Assembly: GCA_947589205.1 (NCBI GenBank) | Contig: CANQCJ010000035.1 | Span: 1 to 14,641, forward strand | Origin: an uncultured Ruminococcus sp. | Lineage (GTDB): Bacteria; Bacillota; Clostridia; Oscillospirales; Ruminococcaceae | Direction of reading: 5' to 3' | DNA: 14,641 bases | Part shown: positions 1 to 7,085 of the stretch, piece after piece | Position numbering within the stretch: position 1 is the first letter of the stretch | How the letters are laid out: every line of letters begins with the position of its first letter | Program-made: the position numbers and the translations under genes | The notes under the pieces: generated by a model | Databases searched by the model: none | What the model was told of the DNA's origin: nothing | Seen by the model: the letters and a program-made list of their open reading frames with translations, nothing else

Positions 1-308
1 CGGAAAACGGCTGCGGTATATTGCTTGAATGTATGTCGAATCTTATTGCAAACGAGATGTTTACACAAAACGGCGTTAATGATCCAACCGAAAAAATAAT
101 GCGCGGGATAGAAGCTCTTGCCGAGCGTGCGGGACTGCTGGTCATCGTTTCAAGCGACGTCGGCGGAGACGGGATAAAATATGACGGCTCTACTATGGAA
201 TACATAAGAGTAATGGGAAAAATAAACGCGCTCATAGCGGCAAAAGCCGATAGTGTCACAGAATGTATCTACGGTCTGCCGTTTGCGCTGAAAGGCAGTG
301 TGAAATGA
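1..308 (+). CDS. cobU: Adenosylcobinamide kinase / adenosylcobinamide-phosphate guanylyltransferase, C-terminal part (CobU)
   Basis: Only the last 101 codons are present; the reading frame is open at the left edge (first full codon at 3), so the P-loop and the guanylylated histidine region lie outside the window. The visible part matches the CobU/CobP C-terminal half: an LLECMSNLIANEMF segment, a VIVSSDVGGDGI strand (usually VVSNEVG), a 'G.INALIA..AD.V' helix and the final GLPFALKG. CobU phosphorylates adenosylcobinamide and transfers GMP from GTP to give adenosylcobinamide-GDP, the substrate of CobS, which is the next gene. The stop overlaps the cobS start as ATGA (305-308), so the two are probably translationally coupled. 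The canonical Asn of SNEVG is Asp here (SSDVG). Family recognition comes from the motifs and the neighbours. Confidence 0.85.
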   Translation, partial: ENGCGILLECMSNLIANEMFTQNGVNDPTEKIMRGIEALAERAGLLVIVSSDVGGDGIKYDGSTMEYIRVMGKINALIAAKADSVTECIYGLPFALKGSVK

Positions 309-1081
309 AAATAATAAATTCGCTGATCTCGGCGTTTCAGATGTATTCAAGGATACCTATGCCGCAGACGGAGTGGAAGGAAGAAAACAGAAGATACGCG
401 CTTTGTTTTTTTCCGTTTGTCGGAGCGGTCTGCGGGATATTGCTTATTGTCTGGAGGCTTATCTGTACGCGCTTTAATATAACAGGGCTGCTGTTTGCCG
501 CCGTTTCAGCGGCTATACCGATATTTGTAACAGGCGGTATACATCTTGACGGCTTTTGCGATATGACGGACGCGTTAAGCTCGTTTGCTTCAAGGGAAAA
601 AAAGCTTGAAATAATGAGCGACCCGCACATCGGATCGTTTGCGGCGATACATCTGATATTGTATCTTCTGCTTCAGACCGTACTTTTTGCACAGGTATCA
701 GATTTCAAGTCAATAGCGATAATCGCTTTGGGATATGTTCTTTCACGTTCTTTAAGCGCGCTTGCGGCGGTTACGCTCAAGGCGGCAAAAAAAGACGGCA
801 CGCTCAACAGCTTTACGCAGGCGGCGCAGAAAAAGCTTACGTTTATGTTTCTTTTTGAAATGATAGCGATAACCGCAGCGGCTATGATAATTTTACAGCC
901 GCTGACAGGCTTACTCGCAGTCTCAGCGGCGGCGGCGGCGTTTTTTTACTACAGATATAAAGCCTATAAAAGCTTCGGCGGGATAACCGGCGACACCGAG
1001 GGCTGGTTTTTGCAGATCTGCGAAATGGCGATACTTATTTTTTCATTCGTCGGAGAGCTTGTTTCGGAGGCGGTATTATGA
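305..1081 (+). CDS. cobS: Adenosylcobinamide-GDP ribazoletransferase (cobalamin synthase CobS)
   Basis: This is a 258-residue integral membrane enzyme that joins adenosylcobinamide-GDP to alpha-ribazole (or its 5'-phosphate), closing the nucleotide loop of cobalamin. Family motifs are the N-terminal 'SRIPMP' (15-20), the metal-binding 'GGIHLDGFCDMTDA' (77-90), 'SDPHIGSFA' (105-113) and 'GDTEGW' (229-234, usually GDTLGA). Several hydrophobic helices lie between them, and the length is normal for CobS. I chose the ATG at 305 because it makes the ATGA overlap with cobU and has AAAGG nine bases upstream. An in-frame ATG at 263 would add 14 non-conserved residues inside cobU. The stop overlaps the next start as ATGA. 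The assignment is secure. Confidence 0.94.
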   Translation: MKIINSLISAFQMYSRIPMPQTEWKEENRRYALCFFPFVGAVCGILLIVWRLICTRFNITGLLFAAVSAAIPIFVTGGIHLDGFCDMTDALSSFASREKKLEIMSDPHIGSFAAIHLILYLLLQTVLFAQVSDFKSIAIIALGYVLSRSLSALAAVTLKAAKKDGTLNSFTQAAQKKLTFMFLFEMIAITAAAMIILQPLTGLLAVSAAAAAFFYYRYKAYKSFGGITGDTEGWFLQICEMAILIFSFVGELVSEAVL

Positions 1082-1470
1082 TATTTATTACGGGCGGAGC
1101 GTTTCAGGGCAAGCGGGAGCTTGCGGCTGATATGCTTAAAATAGATAAAAGTCAAATAGTTTCCGGAGAGACCTGCAGCAGGGAGCAATTGGCGAATGCT
1201 GTCTGTGTGAGCGATTATCAGCTTTTTATTGCAAAGCTTTTGAAGGAAAATATTGATCCTGTCGGGTTTACAGAAGAGCTTATCGAAAAAACAAATATAA
1301 AAGCGATAATAATGAACGAAGTCGGCTGCGGGATAATACCGATAGAAAAGGACGAGCGAAAATGGCGCGAGCTTGTCGGCATGACCGGCTGTATGATAGC
1401 GCAAAGGGCTGAAGCCGTAATAAGGGTAAGCTGCGGCATACCGGTATATTTAAAGGGAGAAAAACGATGA
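1078..1470 (+). CDS. Short CobU-like protein, possibly degenerate or single-function
   Basis: This 130-residue protein resembles CobU (usually about 170-180 residues) but is shorter. It starts with a nucleotide-binding-like 'ITGGAFQGKREL' (4-15), where a normal CobU has GSGKS or RSGKS, so the Ser/Thr after the P-loop lysine is Arg. The C-terminal half is a good CobU match: 'NEVGCGIIP' (80-88), 'ELVGMTGCMIAQRAEAVIRV' (98-117) and 'GIPVYLKG' (120-127). The protein contains no histidine at all, so it cannot carry the GMP-histidine intermediate known for Salmonella CobU (His46). It lies between cobS and cobC with ATGA overlaps on both sides and a good GGAGG at 1066-1070, so it is expressed with the pathway. 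It may be a kinase-only enzyme, a partner subunit of the first CobU, or a diverging paralogue. Family membership is fairly sure; activity is not. Confidence 0.75.
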   Translation: MIFITGGAFQGKRELAADMLKIDKSQIVSGETCSREQLANAVCVSDYQLFIAKLLKENIDPVGFTEELIEKTNIKAIIMNEVGCGIIPIEKDERKWRELVGMTGCMIAQRAEAVIRVSCGIPVYLKGEKR

Positions 1471-2024
1471 GGATAATTCTTATACGCCATGCGCTCACCT
1501 CGGGAAATCTTGAAAAAAGATATATCGGTTCTACCGATGAGGAGCTTTGCGATACCGGGATAAACGCTTTGAAGAATAAGAGCTTTCCCGACTGCGATAT
1601 AGTTTTTTCAAGCCCTATGAAAAGATGTCGCCAAACGGCGCGTCTTATATATCCGGATAAAAAAATAATAACGGTGAGCGGTTTTGCCGAATGCGATTTC
1701 GGCGATTTTGAGGGGAAAAACTATTCTGAGCTTAACGGAAGAGCCGATTATCAGGCTTGGATAGACAGCGGCGGGCTGTCTGACTTTCCGGGGGGCGAAT
1801 CGCCGTTATCGTTCAGAAAAAGATCCGTCGGGGCTTTTGAGCAGGCTGTTTCAAATTACGACTTTGAAACGGCGGCGTTTGTGGTGCACGGCGGAACGAT
1901 AATGTCGATAATGGAAAAATTCGCAGAACCAAAGGGGAATTTTTACGACTTTCAGGTCTCAAACGCCTGCGGATTTGTCTGTGAAATGAAAAATAACAAA
2001 CTGGTGGTATCAGAGCGCATATGA
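1467..2024 (+). CDS. cobC: Histidine phosphatase, probable alpha-ribazole phosphatase (CobC)
   Basis: This 185-residue protein belongs to the histidine phosphatase (phosphoglycerate mutase-like) superfamily. The phosphohistidine motif 'LIRHALTSGN' puts the catalytic His at residue 8, with Ala in place of the usual Gly of RHG. 'SSPMKRCRQTA' (48-58), the acidic 'ECDFGDFEGK' (75-84) and the second histidine in 'VVHGGTIMSIM' (His141) complete the active site. Within this operon the expected role is removal of the 5'-phosphate from alpha-ribazole phosphate, or from adenosylcobalamin 5'-phosphate after CobS. The superfamily is certain. The CobC role follows from context, because sequence alone does not separate it from other phosphatases. 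The start overlaps the upstream stop (ATGA 1467-1470) and has AGGGAG at 1454-1459. The stop overlaps cbiB as ATGA. Confidence 0.88.
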   Translation: MRIILIRHALTSGNLEKRYIGSTDEELCDTGINALKNKSFPDCDIVFSSPMKRCRQTARLIYPDKKIITVSGFAECDFGDFEGKNYSELNGRADYQAWIDSGGLSDFPGGESPLSFRKRSVGAFEQAVSNYDFETAAFVVHGGTIMSIMEKFAEPKGNFYDFQVSNACGFVCEMKNNKLVVSERI

Positions 2025-2989
2025 GAGCTTTTTTATTTTCGCTTCCGATAGCGATAGGATTTTTAATAGATATTTTTCTCGGCGACCCGTACGAGCTTCC
2101 GCACCCGGTGAGGGCGATAGGAGATCTTATTTTACGGCTTGAAAAATTTGCAGAAAAAAAATTCCCGAACGATCTCAGAAAGGGCGGGATAATTCTTGTG
2201 ATGCTTGTGATATTGATAACCTTTAGCGTAAGCTTTTCTGTGATTTTTTTGTGCTATAGGATAAATATTTTCCTCGGCACAGCGTGCGAAAGCGTACTGT
2301 GTTATTATCTTATCGCGCCGAAGTGTCTGAAGGACGAGAGCATGAAGGTCTATCGCGCGCTCAAAGAAAACGATACGGAAAAAGCGCGGAGCGCGGTCTC
2401 TATGATAGTCGGCAGGGATACGGAAAAGCTTGACAGAGAGGGCATAATACGAGCCGCCGTTGAAACGGTCGCGGAAAACACCTCCGACGGAGTTACCGCG
2501 CCGTTGATATATATTTCTCTCGGCGGAGCGGTACTCGGAGCGGTCTATAAAGCGGTAAACACTATGGATTCGATGATAGGGTATAAAAACGAAAAATACA
2601 TAGACCTCGGCAGAGCCGCCGCGAAGCTTGACGACCTGTTGAATTTTATCCCGTCAAGGCTGACCGCGCTTGCTATGATACTCTCGGCGTTTTTGCTCAG
2701 GCTTGACGGTACGGGAGCTTACAGGATATGGAAACGAGACAGAAGAAAGCACGACAGCCCCAATTCCGCGCAAACGGAAGCGGTCTGCGCCGGCGCGCTG
2801 TGCATTCGCCTTGCGGGGGACGCTTATTATTTCGGCAAGCTTCATAAAAAAGAATACATAGGCGACAGCTGCCGCCCCGCCGAAGCCGAGGATATAGTCC
2901 GCGCAAACCGACTTATGTATCTGACGGCAGTGATATTTGTGATACTGTCTATCGCGGTGCGCGCGCTTGTTATGGGAGTGATAGTTTAA
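2021..2989 (+). CDS. cbiB: Adenosylcobinamide-phosphate synthase (CbiB)
   Basis: This 322-residue polytopic membrane protein attaches the aminopropanol phosphate arm to adenosylcobyric acid. Conserved CbiB segments are visible in order: 'DIFLGDPYELPHPVRAIG' (17-34), 'VAENTSDGVTAPLIY' (150-164), 'NTMDSMIGYKNEKY' (180-193) followed by 'GRAAAKLDDLLNFIPSRL' (197-214), and 'DSPNSAQTEAVCAGAL' (245-260). The length is normal for the family. It works with the next gene, cobD, whose product supplies aminopropanol phosphate, and the adenylated cobyric acid comes from CobQ two genes downstream. The ATG at 2021 lies in an ATGA overlap with cobC and has only a weak ribosome binding site, which fits translational coupling. 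Confidence 0.95.
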   Translation: MRAFLFSLPIAIGFLIDIFLGDPYELPHPVRAIGDLILRLEKFAEKKFPNDLRKGGIILVMLVILITFSVSFSVIFLCYRINIFLGTACESVLCYYLIAPKCLKDESMKVYRALKENDTEKARSAVSMIVGRDTEKLDREGIIRAAVETVAENTSDGVTAPLIYISLGGAVLGAVYKAVNTMDSMIGYKNEKYIDLGRAAAKLDDLLNFIPSRLTALAMILSAFLLRLDGTGAYRIWKRDRRKHDSPNSAQTEAVCAGALCIRLAGDAYYFGKLHKKEYIGDSCRPAEAEDIVRANRLMYLTAVIFVILSIAVRALVMGVIV

Positions 2990-2991
2990 AA

Positions 2992-4032
2992 ATGTACGCC
3001 GAGCATGGAGGAAATATTTTTGACGAGGATATTCGTTTAGATCTCAGCGCGAATATAAATTTTTTGGGAATGCCGCAGAAAGCAAAGGAAGCGGTAATAA
3101 ATTCGGCGGATAAATGGGAAAAATATCCCGATCCGTATTGCAGAAAATTAAGAAAAAGACTTGCCGAAAAGCACAGGGTAAGCAAAGAAAAGATCGTCTG
3201 CTCAAACGGCGCGGACGAGCTTATTTTTAAAGCTGTTCATTGCTTTTTTCCGAAAAAAGCCGTCATAGCCGCACCCTGCTTCAGCGAATACGAAAAAGCG
3301 CTGAGCGAATGTAAATGTGAAATATCGCGTTTTATTTTAAGCGAAAAAAACGAATTTTTTCTCGTCGGCGCGATACTTGAAGCTCTCGATGATGCGGATA
3401 TGCTTATCCTTGCAAACCCGAACAATCCCACGGGGAAGCTTATCGAAAAAGACCTGCTTAAAAGGATATGCGAGAAGTGTCTTGAAAAAAATATAATTTT
3501 TTTATGCGATGAATGCTTTATAGAATTTTGTGAACGTTCCGACAGCCGCAGCGCGCTTTGCTTTTTAAACGAAAACGTCATTGTGCTGCGCGCTTTTACA
3601 AAGATCTATGCAATGCCGGGACTGCGTCTCGGGTATGCGGTTTTCGGCGATGAAAAAAAGGCTGAAAGGATCGCGTCGTTCGGTCAGTTCTGGAGCGTTT
3701 CCGCGCCCGCTCAGGCGGCGGGAGAAGCGGCTTTGGACGAAAAGGCTTTCATAGAACGCACCGTCATGCAGACAAAGACCGAACGGGAATTTTTAGAAAA
3801 AGAGCTTAAAGCTCTCGGCATAAAAGTATTTTCCTCGGACGCGAATTTTATTCTTTTAAAGAGCGAAGTCAAGCTCGATGAGATCTTGAAAAAAGAGAAG
3901 CTCCTGATAAGAAGCTGCGGAAATTTTTCGGGGCTTAATAATAATTTTTTCAGGATCGCGGTGCGTTCGCGCGGGGAAAATTTGCAGCTTCTTGAAGCGT
4001 TAAGGAGAAATTTAAAATGGCAAAGGCTATAA
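2992..4032 (+). CDS. cobD: PLP-dependent L-threonine-O-3-phosphate decarboxylase (CobD)
   Basis: This 346-residue fold-type I (class I/II aminotransferase) enzyme should decarboxylate L-threonine phosphate to (R)-1-amino-2-propanol phosphate, the arm used by CbiB. PLP-site landmarks are 'SNGADELIFKAV' (71-82), 'ANPNNPTG' (141-148), the Asp of 'LCDECFIEF' (Asp173), the Schiff-base Lys204 in 'RAFTKIYAMPGLRLGY' (200-215) and a C-terminal 'RIAVRS' that likely binds the carboxylate or phosphate. Histidinol-phosphate aminotransferase is the main alternative on sequence alone; the position between cbiB and cobQ argues for CobD. It begins two bases after the cbiB stop with a poor ribosome binding site, and its 3' end overlaps cobQ by 16 bases. 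No threonine kinase gene is visible in the window. Confidence 0.88.
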   Translation: MYAEHGGNIFDEDIRLDLSANINFLGMPQKAKEAVINSADKWEKYPDPYCRKLRKRLAEKHRVSKEKIVCSNGADELIFKAVHCFFPKKAVIAAPCFSEYEKALSECKCEISRFILSEKNEFFLVGAILEALDDADMLILANPNNPTGKLIEKDLLKRICEKCLEKNIIFLCDECFIEFCERSDSRSALCFLNENVIVLRAFTKIYAMPGLRLGYAVFGDEKKAERIASFGQFWSVSAPAQAAGEAALDEKAFIERTVMQTKTEREFLEKELKALGIKVFSSDANFILLKSEVKLDEILKKEKLLIRSCGNFSGLNNNFFRIAVRSRGENLQLLEALRRNLKWQRL

Positions 4033-5489
4033 TGATACAAGGAACGATGTCAAACGCGGGGAAAAGTCTGATAGCGGCTGCGCTTTGCAGGATATTCAAA
4101 CAGGACGGCTATAGCTGCACGCCGTTTAAGTCGCAGAACATGGCGTTAAATTCCTTTGTGACGGCAGACGGAAAGGAAATAGGCAGAGCGCAGGCAATGC
4201 AGGCTGAAGCCGCGGGGATAGAACCCGATGTTAATATGAACCCGATACTTTTAAAGCCGACAAGCAATGTAGGCTCGCAGGTAATAGTCGGCGGAGAGGT
4301 GCGTTCGGATATGAGAGCTTTTGAATATTTTCGGCACAAAAAAGAGCTGATACCCGAAATAATGAAAGCCTATTCCGCGCTTGACAAAAGGTATGACATC
4401 ATCGTTATAGAGGGCGCGGGCAGTCCCTGCGAGCTGAATTTAAAGAGCGATGATATAGTGAATATGGGGCTGGCAAAGCTTGTAAAAGCTCCGGTGTTGC
4501 TTGTCGGAGACATAGACCGCGGCGGCGTTTTCCCGCAGCTTCTCGGCACGCTGATGCTGCTCGAGGAGGACGAGAGAAGCCTTGTCAAAGGACTTATCGT
4601 AAATAAATTCCGAGGAGACAAGCGGCTTTTTGACGACGGCGTAAGGATACTTTATGAGCGCGGTCAAAAGCCGGTGATAGGCGTCGTGCCGTATATAGAC
4701 GTTGATATAGAATCGGAGGACAGCCTTTCGGAAAGGCTTGAAAAAACCGATATCAGCGGCGTTATAGATATAGCGGTGATACGCCTGCCGAAAATATCGA
4801 ATTTTACGGACTTTGACGTTTTCAACCAATATGACGGCGTTTCGGTAAGATTTGTCGGAAAATGTCAAGAGCTCGGGCAGCCCGATCTTATGATACTTCC
4901 GGGAACGAAAAGCACCGTTTCGGACATGAAATGGCTTATCGAAAGCGGCTTTGAAGCGGCGATAAAAAAGCAGGTCTCAAACGGCGTACCGCTTTTCGGC
5001 ATATGCGGCGGATTTCAGATGTTAGGAGAAAAAATAAGCGACCCGCTCGGAGCGGAGGGCGGCGGCAGTATACGCGGCATGGGTCTGCTAAAATGCGAAA
5101 CGGTTTTCGGCGCACAGAAAAAACGCTGCCGCACGCAGGGGGAGTTTTGTGAAATAGGCGGTGCGCTGAAAGCTCTTTCGGGTAAAAATTTCGGCGGCTA
5201 TGAGATACATATGGGTGAAACTAAATCGGAAGCTCCGCGGCTTTTGAGCTGCGGCGGAGCGTGGGAGGGCAGCGTTTACGGCTGCTATATCCACGGTATA
5301 TTCGACAGCGATGAGGTCTCCTCGGCGTTGGTATCAACGCTTTTTGAGCGGAAAAATATTTCTTATAAGGAAAAAGCTCTTGACCGCAAGGCGTATAAGC
5401 AGGCGCAGTATGACAAGCTTGCGGAGGAGGTCAGAAAAAATATCGACATGGAGCTTGTATACAAAATCGTTAAAGAGGGGATAGGATAA
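4017..5489 (+). CDS. cobQ: Cobyric acid synthase, glutamine-dependent amidotransferase (CobQ/CbiP)
   Basis: This 490-residue enzyme amidates the b, d, e and g side chains of adenosylcobyrinic acid a,c-diamide, using ATP and glutamine. The N-terminal dethiobiotin-synthetase-like ATPase domain has the P-loop 'GTMSNAGKS' (9-17), 'FKSQNMALNSFVT' (37-49), 'RAQAMQAEAAG' (57-67) and 'EGAGSPCELNL' (132-142). The C-terminal class I glutaminase-like domain has the nucleophile Cys330 in 'GICGGFQMLG' and the catalytic His426 in 'YIHGIFD'; 'YEIHMGET' (395-402) is also typical. The length is normal. The ATG at 4017 is preceded by AAGGAG at 4002-4007, inside the end of cobD. Its TAA shares one base with the cbiD ATG (TAATG). 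The assignment is secure. Confidence 0.96.
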   Translation: MAKAIMIQGTMSNAGKSLIAAALCRIFKQDGYSCTPFKSQNMALNSFVTADGKEIGRAQAMQAEAAGIEPDVNMNPILLKPTSNVGSQVIVGGEVRSDMRAFEYFRHKKELIPEIMKAYSALDKRYDIIVIEGAGSPCELNLKSDDIVNMGLAKLVKAPVLLVGDIDRGGVFPQLLGTLMLLEEDERSLVKGLIVNKFRGDKRLFDDGVRILYERGQKPVIGVVPYIDVDIESEDSLSERLEKTDISGVIDIAVIRLPKISNFTDFDVFNQYDGVSVRFVGKCQELGQPDLMILPGTKSTVSDMKWLIESGFEAAIKKQVSNGVPLFGICGGFQMLGEKISDPLGAEGGGSIRGMGLLKCETVFGAQKKRCRTQGEFCEIGGALKALSGKNFGGYEIHMGETKSEAPRLLSCGGAWEGSVYGCYIHGIFDSDEVSSALVSTLFERKNISYKEKALDRKAYKQAQYDKLAEEVRKNIDMELVYKIVKEGIG

Positions 5490-6634
5490 TGCTTGAAGAA
5501 TACGTTTGCCGCGACAGCCGTATACTGCGCTGCGGATATACCACGGGCTCCTGCGCGGCGGCGGCGGCAAAGGCGGCGGCGCAGATGCTCTTAACGCAGC
5601 AAAAATGCGAATTTGTTGAGATTTACACGCCAAAAGGGATAAGGCTTCGTCTCGAGGTCTTAGACGCTTATTTTACCGACAAGCTCGCACGCTGCGGAAT
5701 AAAAAAAGACAGCGGCGACGACCCGGACGTTACAAACGGCATAGTTGTATGCGTCTCGGCGGGATTTGCCGAAAGCGGTATAAATATTTACGGCGGTCAG
5801 GGTGTCGGCAGAGTGACCAAGGCGGGACTCGATCAGCCGATAGGTCAAGCCGCGATAAATTCCGTTCCGCGAAAAATGATAACTCAGGCGGTGTCGGAGA
5901 TCGCGGAGCTTTATGAATATTCCGGCGGCTTTGACATAACTGTCTCTGTGCCGGGCGGGGAGGAGATAGCCCAAAAGACCTACAATCCGAGAATGGGCAT
6001 AGTCGGCGGTATTTCAATAATCGGCAGGAGCGGAATCGTAGAACCGATGAGCAATTCTGCGGTTATAGAAACGATAAAGCTTGAAATGCAGATGCTAAGG
6101 GAAGAAAACAAGCAGTATGCCGCGCTTGCTGTGGGCAATTACAGCAGGAGCTTTTTAAGCGGCAGCCTGCCGTTTGAAGCGGACAAAAGCGTTATCTGTT
6201 CAAATTTTATCGGCGATTCGATAGACTGCGCGGTAAGCCGCGGCTTTAAGGGGGTATTGCTGATAGGTCATATCTCTAAGCTCGTTAAGCTCGGCGCGGG
6301 GATAATGAACACTCATTCATCGAATGCCGACGGCAGAATGGACGTGCTCGTAAGCTGCGCGCTGAAGGCGGGAGCGGACTGCGGGCTTTTGAAAAAGATC
6401 CTTGAATGCGTAACGACGGATACGGCTTTGAGCCTGATAAAAGAAGCGGGGTATCTCGATAAAACGCTCGATGAGCTTACCGAGCGCGCGGAATATTATC
6501 TTTCTTTGCGTACAAAGGGAGCGATAGAGGTCGGCGTTATAATGTTCTCTGAGAAAATGAAAATAACGGCTAAGACCTCAAAAGCCGATGAGCTTATAGA
6601 AAGGCTTGCGGCAGAATATCCCGAAAAAATTTAA
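5489..6634 (+). CDS. cbiD: Cobalt-precorrin-5B (C1)-methyltransferase (CbiD)
   Basis: This 381-residue enzyme of the anaerobic pathway methylates C-1 of cobalt-precorrin-5B to give cobalt-precorrin-6A. Its presence marks an oxygen-independent route. Family motifs are 'RCGYTTGSCAAAAAKAA' near the N-terminus, 'GQGVGRVTKAGLDQPIG', 'GGISIIGRSGIVEPMS' and 'GHISKLVKLGAGIMNTHSS'. The length is typical. The start shares one base with the cobQ stop, and GAGGGG (5475-5480) lies eight bases upstream. It is the last gene of this operon in the window. I see no strong terminator directly after it, only A/T-rich sequence (6625-6650), so some read-through into the riboswitch leader is possible. Confidence 0.95.
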   Translation: MLEEYVCRDSRILRCGYTTGSCAAAAAKAAAQMLLTQQKCEFVEIYTPKGIRLRLEVLDAYFTDKLARCGIKKDSGDDPDVTNGIVVCVSAGFAESGINIYGGQGVGRVTKAGLDQPIGQAAINSVPRKMITQAVSEIAELYEYSGGFDITVSVPGGEEIAQKTYNPRMGIVGGISIIGRSGIVEPMSNSAVIETIKLEMQMLREENKQYAALAVGNYSRSFLSGSLPFEADKSVICSNFIGDSIDCAVSRGFKGVLLIGHISKLVKLGAGIMNTHSSNADGRMDVLVSCALKAGADCGLLKKILECVTTDTALSLIKEAGYLDKTLDELTERAEYYLSLRTKGAIEVGVIMFSEKMKITAKTSKADELIERLAAEYPEKI

Positions 6635-6661
6635 AATTTTGTAAAATCAGCGGATCTTATA

Positions 6662-6690
6662 TTGACTTTAAAAAAATGCTGTGTTAAAAT
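6662..6690 (+). promoter_or_regulatory. Sigma-A-type promoter of the riboswitch leader
   Basis: TTGACT (-35, 6662-6667) and TAAAAT (-10, 6685-6690) are separated by exactly 17 bases, both close to the housekeeping consensus. Transcription would start around 6696-6698, about 20 bases before the riboswitch P1 stem. The surrounding DNA is strongly A/T-rich. The promoter makes the downstream transporter/cbiK operon an independent transcription unit. No start-site data are available, so this rests on sequence match and position. Confidence 0.8.
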
Positions 6691-6716
6691 TTATATAAAA
6701 AATTGAATAATAAGCC

Positions 6717-6905
6717 TCGGGTGTCGGATATCTTTTTAAGGCAAAGCCGAAAAAGATCGATCCGGTGAAAAGGGAAGCGTGTGAGAATCACGCACGAACT
6801 CGTCACCGTATTTGCGGAGTGAGGAAAGCTTTGTACGTCACTGAAACGAAATGTTTTGGGAAGACCTTTCCAAGCGTCGATGCATGAGCCGGGAGACCTG
6901 CCCGA
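6717..6905 (+). promoter_or_regulatory. Cobalamin (adenosylcobalamin-type) riboswitch
   Basis: The leader carries the classical B12 box, AGCCGGGAGACCTGCC at 6887-6902, next to the family consensus AGCC(A/G)GGAGACCTGCC. Upstream is the core 'GGTGAAAAGGGAA' (6764-6776), followed by a GTGTGAGAATCACGC-type hairpin and 'GTCACCGTA', in the order seen in cobalamin riboswitches. The closing stem P1 can be drawn from TCGGG (6717-6721) to CCCGA (6901-6905). 'GGGAAGACC' at 6858-6866 resembles the usual GAAGAC-type segment before the B12 box. It lies between a good promoter and an intrinsic terminator, so control is probably by premature termination when B12 is bound. The exact subclass cannot be fixed by eye. 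Confidence 0.93.
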
Positions 6906-6911
6906 TAAGCT

Positions 6912-6978
6912 TGTACGGAAAACCATTTGTTTTTCAAAATCGGTTTTCAAAGCCACGAGTAATTGGCTGTACGTTTTT
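6912..6978 (+). promoter_or_regulatory. Branched hairpin directly after the riboswitch aptamer
   Basis: Two hairpins sit side by side. GAAAACC (6918-6924) pairs with GGTTTTC (6942-6948), with an inner TTTG/CAAA stem (6926-6929 with 6935-6938). AGCCA (6951-6955) pairs with TGGCT (6964-6968). The flanking GTAC-centred segments (6912-6917 and 6968-6973) could pair and close both, and five T follow (6974-6978). It may be part of the expression platform or a weak first termination site. The function is unproven and the outer stem relies on wobble pairs. Confidence 0.35.
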
Positions 6979-6989
6979 AGGGTATATAT

Positions 6990-7038
6990 CCGCGAAAAAT
7001 TTGCGCGCGGGTGTATGCTTTATTGTCGTGCGCTTTTT
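6990..7038 (+). promoter_or_regulatory. Candidate antiterminator / anti-antiterminator
   Basis: The segment GCGCGC (7003-7008), with the preceding AAAAA (6995-6999), can pair with GTGCGC plus TTTTT at 7028-7038. That would capture the left arm of the terminator at 7031-7057. The same bases can instead take part in a CCGCG/CGCGG hairpin (6990-6994 with 7006-7010), which would free the terminator. These mutually exclusive pairings have the layout expected of a transcriptional riboswitch. They were found by eye with no energy calculation, and the A/T part needs a three-base bulge. Confidence 0.4.
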
Positions 7039-7070
7039 ACTTGTAAGGGTAAAAGCGTTTTTTGTTTTTT
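7031..7070 (+). terminator. Intrinsic terminator of the B12 riboswitch
   Basis: CGCTTTT (7031-7037) pairs with AAAAGCG (7051-7057). The stem continues after one bulged T with four more pairs (two of them G-T) to a GTAA loop (7043-7046). Six T, one G and six T follow (7058-7070). This is a strong rho-independent terminator placed between the aptamer and the first coding gene, as expected for an OFF switch that stops transcription when cobalamin is plentiful. Confidence 0.85.
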
Positions 7071-7072
7071 AT

Positions 7073-7076
7073 GGAG
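7073..7076 (+). promoter_or_regulatory. Ribosome binding site fixing the start at 7086
   Basis: GGAG lies nine bases before the ATG at 7086 and immediately after the terminator T-tract. The other in-frame starts (TTG at 7062, ATG at 7071) have only the T-tract upstream and no Shine-Dalgarno sequence. The next in-frame stop upstream is TAA at 7050-7052, so the protein cannot extend further. Confidence 0.7.
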
Positions 7077-7085
7077 AGTGAAAAG

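Noticed and set aside
263..304. Upstream ATG extension of cobS
   Set aside because: It adds residues encoded inside cobU that do not look conserved; the ATG at 305 gives the ATGA overlap and the expected CobS N-terminus.
5550..5585. GGC-rich run suggesting a trinucleotide repeat
   Set aside because: It encodes the conserved alanine-rich 'SCAAAAAKAA' segment of CbiD and is coding bias, not a separate repeat.
6625..6650. A/T-rich stretch after cbiD as a possible terminator
   Set aside because: Only A-T pairs could form a stem and there is no GC-rich core, so it is not supported as an intrinsic terminator.
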